The notes: a model not told the origin generated them from the sequence alone. A DNA stretch of 39,032 nucleotides from JBALVO01 sp036961445 (GCA_036961445.1 JBALVO010000022.1:1-39032); one strand, 5' to 3'. Counted from the first letter of the stretch, positions 24,049 through 33,056 are shown. A program made the numbers and translations.

Positions 24049-24645
24049 TTGTCGCTCGCCCCTTCCCACTCATCGGCAGCCATTCGTGCCCCCGCGCAGC
24101 TGCGGCTCAGGGCAGCGGTTAAAGCCCTGCTTTGCTCCGGCGTTGTGGCTTGCCCAACTGAGGCGGTGTGGGGCTTAAGCTGTGACCCTGATAACGAGGT
24201 TGCCGTTAATAAAATACTGGCGCTGAAGAATCGGCCTGTTGCTAAAGGCCTGATTCTGGTCGCTGCGGATCAGAGTCAGTTCGGTGGCTTGTTAGCGGAC
24301 TTGAGCCCGGAACAGGAAAATAAGCTGGCCTGCTCCTGGCCGGGCCCGGCTACCTGGTTGTTACCTCACCGTAACCAGGTACCACCTTGGATAAGCGGCG
24401 CTCACGATACCGTTGCCCTGCGGGTGAGCGATCACCCCGTGGTGCGAGCCCTGTGTCTTGCCTGGGGTGGACCATTGGTTTCAACCTCCGCCAACCCATC
24501 GGGCGCCCGCGCGGCGGTGGAGTCCTTTCAAGTCAGGCGTTATTTTAAAGATCGCCTGGACTACCTGCTGCCAGGAGCGGTTGGTGGAACAGGACGCCCT
24601 ACGGGTATTCGTGATTTGGCCAGTGGTCAAATAATACGTGCCTAG
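24049..24645 (+). CDS. tsaC: Threonylcarbamoyl-AMP synthase TsaC (YrdC/Sua5 family)
   Basis: TsaC makes threonylcarbamoyl-AMP from threonine, bicarbonate and ATP for the t6A modification at position 37 of ANN-decoding tRNAs. The 198-residue product has the YrdC-fold segments VVACPTEAVWGLSCDPDNE, LKNRPVAKGLILVAAD, WPGPATWLLP and the C-terminal PLVSTSANPSG. The start is a TTG two bases after the purE stop; no ATG or GTG suits the family start better. At least the first 12 residues (LAPSHSSAAIRAP) are not conserved. Coupling to purE translation is likely. Confidence 0.93.
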   Translation: MSLAPSHSSAAIRAPAQLRLRAAVKALLCSGVVACPTEAVWGLSCDPDNEVAVNKILALKNRPVAKGLILVAADQSQFGGLLADLSPEQENKLACSWPGPATWLLPHRNQVPPWISGAHDTVALRVSDHPVVRALCLAWGGPLVSTSANPSGARAAVESFQVRRYFKDRLDYLLPGAVGGTGRPTGIRDLASGQIIRA

Positions 24646-24652
24646 TCCTGTA

Positions 24653-24679
24653 TTGTTAATGTGACAGCGTGCGTATAAT
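24653..24679 (+). promoter_or_regulatory. Candidate hemF promoter
   Basis: TTGTTA (24653-24658) and a perfect TATAAT (24674-24679) are separated by 15 bases, starting just after the tsaC stop and 34 bases before the hemF ATG. The spacing is short, so activity may be low or regulated. Confidence 0.45.
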
Positions 24680-24712
24680 GCTGCGGCGACCAACGCAGCA
24701 GGAACGCTTGAT

Positions 24713-25621
24713 ATGCAGATCGAACAGGTTAAGTCCTACCTTCTTCAGCTACAGGACGATATATGCGCCGCCCTGGCAGCGGAGGATAGCTCCAGTAGTT
24801 TCATAACTGACGAATGGCAGCGTCCGGAAGGTGGTGGTGGTCGCAGCCGGGTGCTGAGCGAAGGTGCGGTCTTTGAGAAAGCCGGCGTTAATTTTTCCCA
24901 TGTGCTAGGTACCAACCTGCCCCCCTCCGCCAGTGCTTCCAGGCCGGAACTTGCCGGACGCAGATATCAGGCCATGGGTGTGTCACTGGTTATTCACCCG
25001 CGCAACCCCTATGTCCCCACGTCCCATGCCAATGTGCGAATGTTTGTTGCAGAAAAAGAGGGCGAGGAACCGATTTGGTGGTTTGGCGGCGGCTACGATC
25101 TGACTCCCTATTATGGCAATGTGGACGATTGTATCAGCTGGCATCGCACCGCTGCAGATGCCTGTGCACCCTTTGGCGAGGACGTTTACCCGCGCTTTAA
25201 GCAATGGTGTGACGAGTACTTCCAGCTCAAGCATCGCAAGGAGCCTCGCGGTGTTGGTGGTCTGTTTTTCGATGACCTGAACGAGTGGAATTTTGATACC
25301 AGCTTCGCCTTCATGCAGGCCGTAGGCAATTCATATATACCGGCATACCTGCCCATTGTGCAGCGTCGTAAAGATATGTCTTACGGTGAGCGGGAGCGGC
25401 AGTTCCAGCTCTACCGTCGTGGCCGTTATGTAGAGTTCAACCTGGTGTTTGATCGCGGTACTTTATTTGGTTTGCAGTCTGATGGGCGTACTGAAGCGAT
25501 ACTGATGTCATTGCCGCCGCTGGTCCGCTGGGAATACGACTATCGTCCGCCGCCGGGCACGCCCGAAGCCGATTTGACCGAATACTACTTGCAAGATCGC
25601 GATTGGTTAGCCGAAGCATAG
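24713..25621 (+). CDS. hemF: Oxygen-dependent coproporphyrinogen III oxidase
   Basis: HemF oxidatively decarboxylates coproporphyrinogen III to protoporphyrinogen IX, using oxygen, in heme synthesis. The 302-residue product has the family hallmarks GAVFEKAGVNFSHV, VIHPRNPYVPTSHANVRMF and WWFGGGYDLTPYY, plus RRGRYVEFNLVFDRGTLFGL near the C-terminus. Length equals the Pseudomonas and E. coli proteins. The ATG at 24713 fits the conserved start. It supports an aerobic lifestyle and feeds heme to the oxidase cluster further downstream. aroE follows after 15 bases. Confidence 0.98.
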   Translation: MQIEQVKSYLLQLQDDICAALAAEDSSSSFITDEWQRPEGGGGRSRVLSEGAVFEKAGVNFSHVLGTNLPPSASASRPELAGRRYQAMGVSLVIHPRNPYVPTSHANVRMFVAEKEGEEPIWWFGGGYDLTPYYGNVDDCISWHRTAADACAPFGEDVYPRFKQWCDEYFQLKHRKEPRGVGGLFFDDLNEWNFDTSFAFMQAVGNSYIPAYLPIVQRRKDMSYGERERQFQLYRRGRYVEFNLVFDRGTLFGLQSDGRTEAILMSLPPLVRWEYDYRPPPGTPEADLTEYYLQDRDWLAEA

Positions 25622-25636
25622 GTGGAATAGCAGTTC

Positions 25637-26473
25637 ATGACCGAAAAAGACAAGTACGCGGTATTTGGCAACCCTATCAAGCAGAGCAAGTCTCCGCTTA
25701 TTCATGGGATATTTGCCCAGCAGTGCGACCAGCAACTACTGTATCGCGCGGTGCGGGTAGAGCTGGATAATTTTGTAGCGGCGACAGACAGCTTTTTCGC
25801 CGGCGGCGGCGCGGGGCTGAATATTACTGCCCCGTTCAAGCGTGAGGCATTCGATTACGCGCACCGCCTTACTGACCGGGCGATGCGAGCCGGTGCGGTG
25901 AATACGCTGACCCGCGCCATGGATGGCAGCATTGATGGAGACAACACCGATGGTATTGGCCTGGTGCGAGATATGATTGCCAATCTCGGTTGGGTGGTGC
26001 AGGGACTGCGAGTGCTGGTACTGGGTGCCGGCGGTGCGGCGCGCGGGGTGTTGGAGCCACTGCTGCGGGAGCGTCCGCAGGAGTTGCTAATCGTTAACCG
26101 GACGCCCGAGAATGCGATCCAGTTGGCGGCAGAGTTCGCAGATATAGCACCGGTTCAGGGCGGTGCTTACGAGTTGATTGGTCAGCGTCAGTTTGACCTG
26201 ATTATTAACGCTACCAGTGCCGGCTTGTCCGGGGAAATGCCCGCACTGCCCAGTTCATTACTGACCGAGCGTAGCTGCTGCTACGATATGGTTTACGGCA
26301 ACACACCGACGCCGTTCATGCGCTGGTCTGCCCATCACGCTGCCTGGGCGGTGGCCGATGGTCTGGGAATGTTGGTGGAGCAGGCCGCCCAGTCTTTCTA
26401 TATCTGGCGCAAAGTGCGCCCGGAAACGCGCGCGGTAATCAATCAGTTACGTGCTGCCATGGAAGCCGCCTAG
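25637..26473 (+). CDS. aroE: Shikimate dehydrogenase (NADP+)
   Basis: AroE reduces 3-dehydroshikimate to shikimate in aromatic amino-acid synthesis. The 278-residue product shows YAVFGNPIKQSKSPLIH (shikimate-binding SxS), NITAPFK with the catalytic Lys, GDNTDGIGLVRD and the NADP-binding VLGAGGAARGVLEPLL followed by NRTPENA. Length is normal. It ends overlapping the end of the convergent gamma-carbonic-anhydrase-like gene by four bases. The hemF-aroE order is that of Pseudomonas. Confidence 0.98.
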   Translation: MTEKDKYAVFGNPIKQSKSPLIHGIFAQQCDQQLLYRAVRVELDNFVAATDSFFAGGGAGLNITAPFKREAFDYAHRLTDRAMRAGAVNTLTRAMDGSIDGDNTDGIGLVRDMIANLGWVVQGLRVLVLGAGGAARGVLEPLLRERPQELLIVNRTPENAIQLAAEFADIAPVQGGAYELIGQRQFDLIINATSAGLSGEMPALPSSLLTERSCCYDMVYGNTPTPFMRWSAHHAAWAVADGLGMLVEQAAQSFYIWRKVRPETRAVINQLRAAMEAA

Positions 26474-27036
26474 GTGCCCTGCCGCTCCAGTTCAGCGATA
26501 TGTTGATCCTTTAACTTGACGTAGTTAGTCGCACTGTAAGTAAAGTAATTCATTTCCGTGTCACTTAGAGCGCGAACTTCCCGGGCGGGGCTGCCGGCAT
26601 ACAGATAACCGCTGCGCAAACACTTGCCCGGGGTGACCAGAGCGCCGGCGGCTATGACCACGTCGCTCTGCACGGTGGCTCCGTCCATCACTATTGCGCC
26701 CATACCTACCAGTACCCGATCGCCGATCGTGCAGCCGTGCAGCGTGGCCTGGTGGCCTATGGTCACTTCGCTGCCGATGTGCAGGGGCCAGCCGTCGGTG
26801 TTGTAAGGGCCGGCATGGGTAATGTGCAATACGCATCCGTCCTGCACGCTGGTTCTGGCCCCGATGGTTATGTGGTGCATGTCTCCGCGAATGACCGACT
26901 GGGGCCAGACAGAGACATCGTCGCCCAGGGTCACTTCCCCCAGTACCACGGCGCTGGGGTCTATGAGTACGCGTTGGCCTGTGGCCGGCGACTTGCCGCG
27001 GAAACTGCGTATGTTCATCGGATTATAGTGTTGCAT
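26470..27036 (-). CDS. Gamma-carbonic anhydrase-like hexapeptide-repeat protein
   Basis: Left-handed beta-helix protein of the gamma-carbonic anhydrase / YrdA family (188 residues). Hexapeptide repeats run from about residue 25 to 150. The likely metal ligands are the histidines in RGDMHHITIGARTSVQDGC, LHITHAG and VTIGHQATLHGC, spaced as in the family. Whether it is an active anhydrase cannot be told from sequence; many family members are inactive or uncharacterised. ATG 27036 has GGAGG nine bases upstream; an internal ATG six codons later is the alternative start. It is convergent with aroE. Confidence 0.9.
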   Translation of the reverse strand: MQHYNPMNIRSFRGKSPATGQRVLIDPSAVVLGEVTLGDDVSVWPQSVIRGDMHHITIGARTSVQDGCVLHITHAGPYNTDGWPLHIGSEVTIGHQATLHGCTIGDRVLVGMGAIVMDGATVQSDVVIAAGALVTPGKCLRSGYLYAGSPAREVRALSDTEMNYFTYSATNYVKLKDQHIAELERQGT

Positions 27037-27101
27037 GGCTGAGGACCTCCGTAGCCGGGATAGCCTGCTACAATAGCCAGCAGTCTTAGGGAGAGCAACT
27101 A

Positions 27102-27383
27102 ATGCAAGACAGCAGTATGCGCCGACGTTTTATCGCTGGTGCCGTGTGTCCTCGATGCGCGTTGATGGACAAGATCGTGGTGAACCTGGATACCGACCAG
27201 CGCGAGTGTGTGGCCTGTGGTTTTAGCGAAGAGCGGCCGGGGCCCGGGGTGGTTGATCCTGCGGCGATCGCGACTACAGTGTCAAAAGAGGTCCCGACCC
27301 GGGTAAGCCGTGCTGCGGCGCGCAGGGTGGAGACGCCGGCAGAGGCTATTACCTTTATAAACGCGGGCGAAAAAGATAAATAG
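27102..27383 (+). CDS. YheV-family putative zinc-ribbon protein
   Basis: A 93-residue protein starting MQDSSMRRRFIAGAVCPRC, matching the YheV family (RKRFIAGAKCPxC). Two CxxC pairs (C16/C19 and C36/C39, CPRC and CVAC) form a probable zinc ribbon in the first 40 residues. The remaining roughly 50 residues are Ala/Val/Arg-rich, and the total is about 27 residues longer than the 66-residue E. coli YheV. The function of the family is not known to me. GGGAGAG lies eight bases before the ATG. It is divergent from the carbonic-anhydrase-like gene across 65 bases. Confidence 0.85.
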   Translation: MQDSSMRRRFIAGAVCPRCALMDKIVVNLDTDQRECVACGFSEERPGPGVVDPAAIATTVSKEVPTRVSRAAARRVETPAEAITFINAGEKDK

Positions 27384-27390
27384 GGTTTGT

Positions 27391-28014
27391 TCAGGATGCC
27401 AGGCGCAAGCGGATTTGCTGGGCAGAATCAGACAGGTTCTCGGTGGTTATCACCGCAGCGGTGGCACCATGAATGGCCCGCACTTCATCCCACACATACT
27501 CCCTGTGAAGTAATTGAGACGCCGTGAATTGCACCAACTGCTCCAGACGCGTGGCGAATTCATCTCCCAGCAGGTGATGGACAATAATATTGGCTTCTGT
27601 CATATCCACTGGTAACAGGGGGCGTTGTAGCTGCCTTATATGATGGTCGTTGATTTCCTCCAGCAAACGATGGGCTAGAAATGCCTCGTCCAACAAGGCT
27701 TCCAGGCCCTCGTCTGCGGGCAGTTCGTCCGGGGGTTGCAGAAAATAATCTTCTGCCATGTGCAAAAATGGCGCGGCGTAATCATAAAAACCCTGCCGCT
27801 TGCTAACGGCTGTCACCAGTTGCAGACACCCTGGCACACTTTTTACATAGTCGGTAATGAAGGACATCAGGGCGGGCAAAGGTGCGTCGTCGGGAAGCAC
27901 CAGTTTGTCACTTAACTGTGGAAGCTGTTCCTCCAGGCGCAGGCGCAGTTGGTTGGTTTCCCCTTCCTTGCGGATGGCGGCGGCTATTGTTTCCCTGATA
28001 CCCGATGAGACCAT
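27391..28014 (-). CDS. Conserved-looking protein of unknown function
   Basis: A 207-residue soluble, acidic and apparently all-helical protein with no signal peptide or membrane segment. I do not recognise a family. Visible features are QGFYDYAAPFLHMAEDYFL in the middle, LLEEINDHHIRQLQRPLLPVDMTEANIIVHHLLG with several histidines, and a C-terminal HREYVWDEVRAIHG. It starts at ATG 28014 with GGGTGG just upstream, is convergent with the YheV-like gene, and lies 77 bases downstream of the MATE gene on the same strand. Base composition looks like that of its neighbours, so it is probably a native gene. Confidence 0.75.
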   Translation of the reverse strand: MVSSGIRETIAAAIRKEGETNQLRLRLEEQLPQLSDKLVLPDDAPLPALMSFITDYVKSVPGCLQLVTAVSKRQGFYDYAAPFLHMAEDYFLQPPDELPADEGLEALLDEAFLAHRLLEEINDHHIRQLQRPLLPVDMTEANIIVHHLLGDEFATRLEQLVQFTASQLLHREYVWDEVRAIHGATAAVITTENLSDSAQQIRLRLAS

Positions 28015-28091
28015 GATCCACCCAATGGCGTGGAAATCCTGTAAAGGGGGTTTACTCAGGCTAGTACATTCCCGCCATTTAGCTAATTTGA

Positions 28092-29447
28092 TTAGGAACC
28101 ATCATTTGGCGAGGCGCGCAGCCAGGAGCCATTGCGGCTGAGGCGAGCGTAGCAACGGAACAAGGTTACACCGCGGGCGGCATTAAACAGGGTAAAGGCC
28201 AACCACAGGCCATGGTTGCCCCAATCGCGGGTGACATACCAGACCGGCAAGTAGACAAAAAACACGCTGAATAGCATCGTGGTCATCATGTAGCTGGTTT
28301 CTGCACTACCGATAAAGACGCCATCCAGCAGGTAGCTTGGCGCTGCTATCAGCGGTAACAATATTAACCAAAAGTAGTACTGAGACATAAGCTGGCGGAC
28401 TTCGTTGATATTGGTTAAAAAATAGAGCAAGGGGGTGTGCAGCACCAAAAACAACAGGCTCATGCAAGCTGCCGTGACAGCACACCACCAGGCACAGCGG
28501 CGCACAGCTGTATAGAACCCCTCCAGATCCCTGGCGCCCAGGCAGGTCCCGGCCAGGCCCTCGGCAGCAAAAGCGAAGCCGTCCATACCGTAGGCTGCCA
28601 GCATTAACAGCTGCAACATGAGCGCATTTGCCGCCAGTACGTCACTGCCTAATTTGTCGCCCATGGCGGTAAAGAAGGCGAAGCTGAATAATAAAGCGAC
28701 GGTGCGCAGGAACAGGTCCCGGTTGCTGCGTAGCAATTGTTGGTAATCACTTACAACCCCCAGGCGCGCCAGCAGCGCTCGCCTGGGAATTGTCGGCAGG
28801 TTATACCAGACTGCAAATAAGGCCACTGCACAACCCAGGTACTCGGCGATGATGGTGGCCAGGGCGGCACCGTCACTTTGCAGACCGAGGCCGACTATGA
28901 GTATGAAATCCAGGCCGATGTTGACAATATTGGTTACCACCACGATGAGCATAGGCCAACGGGTATTCTGACGACCGATGAACCAGCCGATTATCGTATA
29001 GGTCAGTAGTACTGCTGGTGCGCTGTATATTCGAATGCTGGCGTAGCTTTCGGCCAGGGGGCGCAGCTCAGCCTGGGGCGACATCATGGCAAAGCCCGCC
29101 CCCAGCCAAAAGGGGTGTAACAGAATGATGAATATCGCCAGTATTACGGCCAGCACGGCGGACTGGGCCAGCACCAGTGTGGCTTGATCCTGGTCCCCTG
29201 CTCCCATGGCGCGCGCGACCAGACCGGTAGTGCCCATGCGTAGAAAACTGAAACCCCAGTATAAAAACGATAGTAAGGCACTGCCGATAGCCACTGCGCC
29301 AAGATATTGCGTGCTACCCAGGTGCCCAAGGATGGCGGCATCGACCAATCCCAGTAAGGGAATCGAAATATTGGACAGAATCGCCGGCCATGCGATGCCC
29401 CATATTTTGTGGTCCAGAGTCTTATTATCTTCCATATATTGGGCCAT
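28092..29447 (-). CDS. MATE family efflux transporter (DinF-like)
   Basis: A 451-residue membrane protein with about 12 hydrophobic helices. It starts MAQYMEDNKTLDHKIWGIAW and continues PAILSNISIPLLGLVDAAILGHLG, the typical first helix of the MATE/DinF subgroup. MATE proteins export cationic drugs or metabolites in exchange for sodium or protons; the substrate here cannot be told. The segment SIRIYSAPAVLLTYTIIGWFIGRQNTRWPM is also typical of DinF-like members. The start could instead be the ATG four codons downstream; neither has a strong ribosome-binding site. It is divergent from the cox operon. Confidence 0.9.
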   Translation of the reverse strand: MAQYMEDNKTLDHKIWGIAWPAILSNISIPLLGLVDAAILGHLGSTQYLGAVAIGSALLSFLYWGFSFLRMGTTGLVARAMGAGDQDQATLVLAQSAVLAVILAIFIILLHPFWLGAGFAMMSPQAELRPLAESYASIRIYSAPAVLLTYTIIGWFIGRQNTRWPMLIVVVTNIVNIGLDFILIVGLGLQSDGAALATIIAEYLGCAVALFAVWYNLPTIPRRALLARLGVVSDYQQLLRSNRDLFLRTVALLFSFAFFTAMGDKLGSDVLAANALMLQLLMLAAYGMDGFAFAAEGLAGTCLGARDLEGFYTAVRRCAWWCAVTAACMSLLFLVLHTPLLYFLTNINEVRQLMSQYYFWLILLPLIAAPSYLLDGVFIGSAETSYMMTTMLFSVFFVYLPVWYVTRDWGNHGLWLAFTLFNAARGVTLFRCYARLSRNGSWLRASPNDGS

Positions 29448-29748
29448 GGCCTTGTGGGTTGGGGCTGACGCCGGCTTATTACCGCAGACAAACCCCTACA
29501 AAAGCGGCAACTTTGTAGGCTTTGGGCGATAGTTTCGCTATAATTCGCGCGCTTTTGCCGACACGAGTAATTGTTGCAGTGTCTGCAAACCGAAGTCAGC
29601 TGGCAAGCTCAACCACCCTTCACCCGTCCTTAACAGGCGTCGACGTGAAGTTTATAGCGGATCCCCGGATAATGGGCGATGTTCTGCTATCACTATGGTG
29701 AATGTTAGCTAGGGGGACATTATTTTTAATTATAGGGAGACACAGCGA
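29448..29748. promoter_or_regulatory. Upstream region of the cytochrome oxidase operon
   Basis: A 301-base gene-free region between the divergent MATE gene and coxB. On the plus strand a perfect TATAAT stands at 29539-29544, without a convincing -35. A run of T and A before coxB (near 29720) precedes AGGGAGA, the coxB ribosome-binding site. The leader from 29545 would be about 200 bases long. No operator or ORF is recognised. Confidence 0.45.
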
Positions 29749-30894
29749 ATGTGTTTTGAAGCGAAGCGGCTGTATAAGCTCGCGCTTGGGCCTGTGCTGA
29801 TGCTGTTGAGCGCTGTGGCTATGGCGGCAGGTGGTGATGCGAGCCAGGTTAATATGTCACCTGGTGGCACCGATGTGGGCAAGGAAATCTACGACTTGCA
29901 CATGCTCATTCTCATCATTTGCACCGTTATCGGTGCCGGCGTTTTTGGTGTGATGTTCTACTCAATCATCGTCCATCGTAAATCCAAGGGGTTTAAGGCG
30001 TCGACGTTCCATGAGAGCACCAAGGTGGAAATTGCCTGGACAGTGATACCGTTCTTTATATTGATTGCCATGGCTTTTCCCGCAACCTCTACATTGTTGC
30101 GTATTTACGACACTGATAATGCCGAAATTGACGTTTTGGTCACCGGTTTTCAGTGGAAGTGGAAGTATGAATATTTGAATGAAGATGGCGAAAATGTCAC
30201 TTTTTTCAGTAACTTGCGCACCCCGCAGAGCGAAATTTACAACACTGAGGCCAAGGGCGAACACTATCTGCTGGAAGTGGATGAGCCATTGGTGCTGCCG
30301 GTGGACACCAAGGTTCGCTTCTTAATCACGGGTAACGATGTGATCCATTCCTGGTGGGTACCCGGTCTGGCCGTCAAGCGAGACGCTATCCCGGGTTTTA
30401 TCAATGAAACCTGGACCAAGACTAGCCAGGAAGGTATTTACCGTGGGCAGTGTGCCGAGCTGTGCGGCAAGGACCACGGCTTCATGCCCATCGTAGTAAA
30501 TGTGGTGAGCAAGGAAGAATACGGGCAATGGCTGGGGAGCAAGCAACAAGAAGCTGTCGAGATCAAGGAATTGATGGCCCAAACGTTTACCATGGATGAG
30601 TTGATGGAGCGCGGCAAGGCAGTCTATGACCGCTCCTGCCTCGCTTGTCATGGTGCTGCAGGTGAAGGCGGCGTCGGTAATGCGATTGCCAAGAGCGTCG
30701 TTGCCACGGGTGAGCTCAATGGTCACCTTGCAATAGGTATAAATGGTGTGCCTGGCACGGCCATGCAGGCCTTTGGTGGTCAGATGAACGACGTTGATAT
30801 GGCGGCCGTCATCACCTACCAGCGCAATGCATTTGGTAACAATATGGGTGACATGGTTCAGCCTATTGATGTTTACAACTACAAAAAAGGCTAA
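29749..30894 (+). CDS. coxB: Cytochrome c oxidase subunit II with fused cytochrome c (caa3 type)
   Basis: Subunit II carries the binuclear CuA centre that accepts electrons from cytochrome c. The 381-residue product has a signal peptide (about residues 12-27) and two membrane helices (about 46-70 and 92-113). The cupredoxin domain contains the electron-entry segment VTGFQWKWKYEY, VIHSWWVPG and the CuA ligand motif CAELCGKDHGFM at about 234. A C-terminal cytochrome c domain with CLACH at about 297 is fused on, the mark of a caa3-type oxidase. The methionine ligand is probably in GTAMQAFG. It is the first gene of the operon. Confidence 0.97.
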   Translation: MCFEAKRLYKLALGPVLMLLSAVAMAAGGDASQVNMSPGGTDVGKEIYDLHMLILIICTVIGAGVFGVMFYSIIVHRKSKGFKASTFHESTKVEIAWTVIPFFILIAMAFPATSTLLRIYDTDNAEIDVLVTGFQWKWKYEYLNEDGENVTFFSNLRTPQSEIYNTEAKGEHYLLEVDEPLVLPVDTKVRFLITGNDVIHSWWVPGLAVKRDAIPGFINETWTKTSQEGIYRGQCAELCGKDHGFMPIVVNVVSKEEYGQWLGSKQQEAVEIKELMAQTFTMDELMERGKAVYDRSCLACHGAAGEGGVGNAIAKSVVATGELNGHLAIGINGVPGTAMQAFGGQMNDVDMAAVITYQRNAFGNNMGDMVQPIDVYNYKKG

Positions 30895-30909
30895 TTGGAG
30901 CAGTTAACG

Positions 30910-32472
30910 ATGGGCGATCATCACCACGGTCCTGCCAAGGGCTTCAGCCGGTGGCTGTTTACCACCAATCACAAAGATATCGGAACCATGTACCTGTGGT
31001 TTTCTTTCTCAATGTTCCTACTGGGTGGCTTCTTTGCCATGATTATCCGTGCCGAGTTGTTTCAGCCCGGTATGCAATTGGTAGAACCTGCCTTCTTCAA
31101 CCAGATGACAACCCTGCACGGGTTGATTATGGTGTTTGGCGCTATTATGCCTTCGTTTGTTGGCCTGGCTAACTGGCTGATACCGATGATGATCGGCGCG
31201 CCAGATATGGCTCTGCCGCGGATGAATAACTGGAGTTTCTGGATACTGCCACCGACCTTCCTGTTGTTGGCATCGACACTATTTATGGAGGGGGGTGCCC
31301 CGGCGGCCGGGTGGACGTTCTATGCGCCATTGTCGACCACCTATGCCGCACCATCGGTTACCTACTTCATATTCTCAGTTCACGTTCTCGGCCTGTCTTC
31401 AATTATGGGCTCTATTAATATCATTGCCACCGTGATGAATATGCGTGCACCTGGCATGACCTATATGAAAATGCCGCTATTTGTCTGGACCTGGCTGATT
31501 ACGGCTTTTCTGCTGGTGGCGGTGATGCCGGTGCTGGCCGGTGCAGTCACCATGATGTTGATGGATGTGCACTTTGGCACCAGTTTCTTCTCCGCCGCTG
31601 GCGGCGGTGACCCGGTATTGTTCCAGCACGTTTTCTGGTTCTTCGGTCACCCTGAGGTTTACATCATTATCCTGCCGGCTTTTGGTGTGGTTTCACAAAT
31701 TATTCCTGCATTTTCGCGCAAGCCACTGTTCGGCTATGACTCTATGGTATACGCCACGGCGTCCATCGCGTTCTTGTCGTTTATCGTGTGGGCGCACCAT
31801 ATGTACACGGTGGGTATGCCGGTGGCTGGTGAGTTGTTCTTTATGTATGCCACCATGTTGATTGCTGTTCCTACCGGTGTGAAAGTCTTCAACTGGATAT
31901 CCACCATGTGGCGTGGCTCGTTAAGCTTTGAGACGCCCATGTTGTTCTCTTTGGGCTTTTTGGTGCTGTTTACTATTGGTGGATTTACTGGCCTGATGTT
32001 GTCCATTGCGCCGGCCGATTTCCAGTACCACGATAGTTATTTCGTGGTTGCCCACTTTCACTATGTCATGGTGGCCGGAGCCGTATTCAGTATGACGGCG
32101 GCAATTTACTACTGGTTACCCAAGTGGTGTGGCCGGATGTACAACGAGACCATGGGCAAGACCCACTTCTGGATTTCCTTTATCGGCTTTAACCTGGCTT
32201 TCTTCCCGCAGCACTTTGTGGGTTTGGCAGGTATGCCCCGCCGTATTCCGGACTATTCGCTGCAGTTCGCGGATTTCAATATGATGTCGAGCATTGGTGC
32301 ATTCATTTACGGTGCCTCGCAGATTATGTTCCTGTACAACGTGATAGCCACCATCGTGGCTGGCACACCGGTCAGTGATGAGAAAGTGTGGGATGGAGCT
32401 GAAGGCCTGGAGTGGACAATACCCACACCGGCGCCCTACCACACGTTCGAAACACCGCCGCTGGTTAAGTAG
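30910..32472 (+). CDS. coxA: Cytochrome c oxidase subunit I
   Basis: Catalytic heme-copper subunit that reduces oxygen to water and pumps protons. The 520-residue product has 12 membrane helices and all A-type hallmarks: TTLHGLIMVFG (heme a ligand), WFFGHPEVYIIILPAFG (CuB ligand His and cross-linked Tyr, with the D-channel Glu), AHHMYTVG (CuB ligands), and HDSYFVVAHFHYVM (heme a and a3 ligands). I chose ATG 30910 because TTGGAG precedes it by nine bases; the in-frame TTG at 30895 is part of that site. It follows coxB by 15 bases. Confidence 0.98.
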   Translation: MGDHHHGPAKGFSRWLFTTNHKDIGTMYLWFSFSMFLLGGFFAMIIRAELFQPGMQLVEPAFFNQMTTLHGLIMVFGAIMPSFVGLANWLIPMMIGAPDMALPRMNNWSFWILPPTFLLLASTLFMEGGAPAAGWTFYAPLSTTYAAPSVTYFIFSVHVLGLSSIMGSINIIATVMNMRAPGMTYMKMPLFVWTWLITAFLLVAVMPVLAGAVTMMLMDVHFGTSFFSAAGGGDPVLFQHVFWFFGHPEVYIIILPAFGVVSQIIPAFSRKPLFGYDSMVYATASIAFLSFIVWAHHMYTVGMPVAGELFFMYATMLIAVPTGVKVFNWISTMWRGSLSFETPMLFSLGFLVLFTIGGFTGLMLSIAPADFQYHDSYFVVAHFHYVMVAGAVFSMTAAIYYWLPKWCGRMYNETMGKTHFWISFIGFNLAFFPQHFVGLAGMPRRIPDYSLQFADFNMMSSIGAFIYGASQIMFLYNVIATIVAGTPVSDEKVWDGAEGLEWTIPTPAPYHTFETPPLVK

Positions 32473-32495
32473 CCACCAGGCGCAAAGGATAGATA

Positions 32496-33056
32496 GTGCT
32501 GAAACTGAGTGACAATCCGGCCATTGATACTGCAACCAAACTGGTTGTGGTGGCGGTGGCTATGTTTGCTTTTGTTTTTGTGGTGATGGTGCCGCTATAC
32601 AACGTGTTATGTGATGCACTGGGCATAAATGGCAAGACCAGTGGTCAGGCCTATACAGCCGTACCGGCAGCCATTGACGAAAGTCGACTGGTGACAATAC
32701 AGTTTGTCGCCACCAATAATGATGGTATGCCGTGGCAATTTGGCCCCAGCACTACCGCCATGAAGGTGCACCCTGGCGCTGTTAATGACACCGTGTTTTA
32801 TGCTCGCAACCCGATGCCCCAGGCCATGATAGCTCAGGCGATACCCAGTGTTTCGCCAGCTCGCGCGGCTCAATATTTTCATAAGACAGAGTGTTTTTGT
32901 TTTAACCAGCAACCACTGGATGGTAAGGCGGAGGCGGAGATGCCCCTGCAGTTTATCGTTGACCAGGACTTGCCCCGGGATATAAAGACCATCACTTTGT
33001 CCTATACGATTTTTGATGTAACAGATATGGCCAGTGGTGCAGTAGCCGCTCGCTGA
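32496..33056 (+). CDS. ctaG: Cytochrome c oxidase assembly protein CtaG/Cox11
   Basis: CtaG/Cox11 delivers copper to the CuB site of subunit I. The 186-residue product has one N-terminal membrane helix (about residues 15-35, KLVVVAVAMFAFVFVVMVPL) and a periplasmic domain with PLYNVLCDALGINGKTS and the copper-binding CFCFNQQPL. The start is a GTG at 32496 with AAAGGAT seven bases upstream. Length fits the family. It lies between coxA and coxC, as in Pseudomonas. Confidence 0.96.
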   Translation: MLKLSDNPAIDTATKLVVVAVAMFAFVFVVMVPLYNVLCDALGINGKTSGQAYTAVPAAIDESRLVTIQFVATNNDGMPWQFGPSTTAMKVHPGAVNDTVFYARNPMPQAMIAQAIPSVSPARAAQYFHKTECFCFNQQPLDGKAEAEMPLQFIVDQDLPRDIKTITLSYTIFDVTDMASGAVAAR

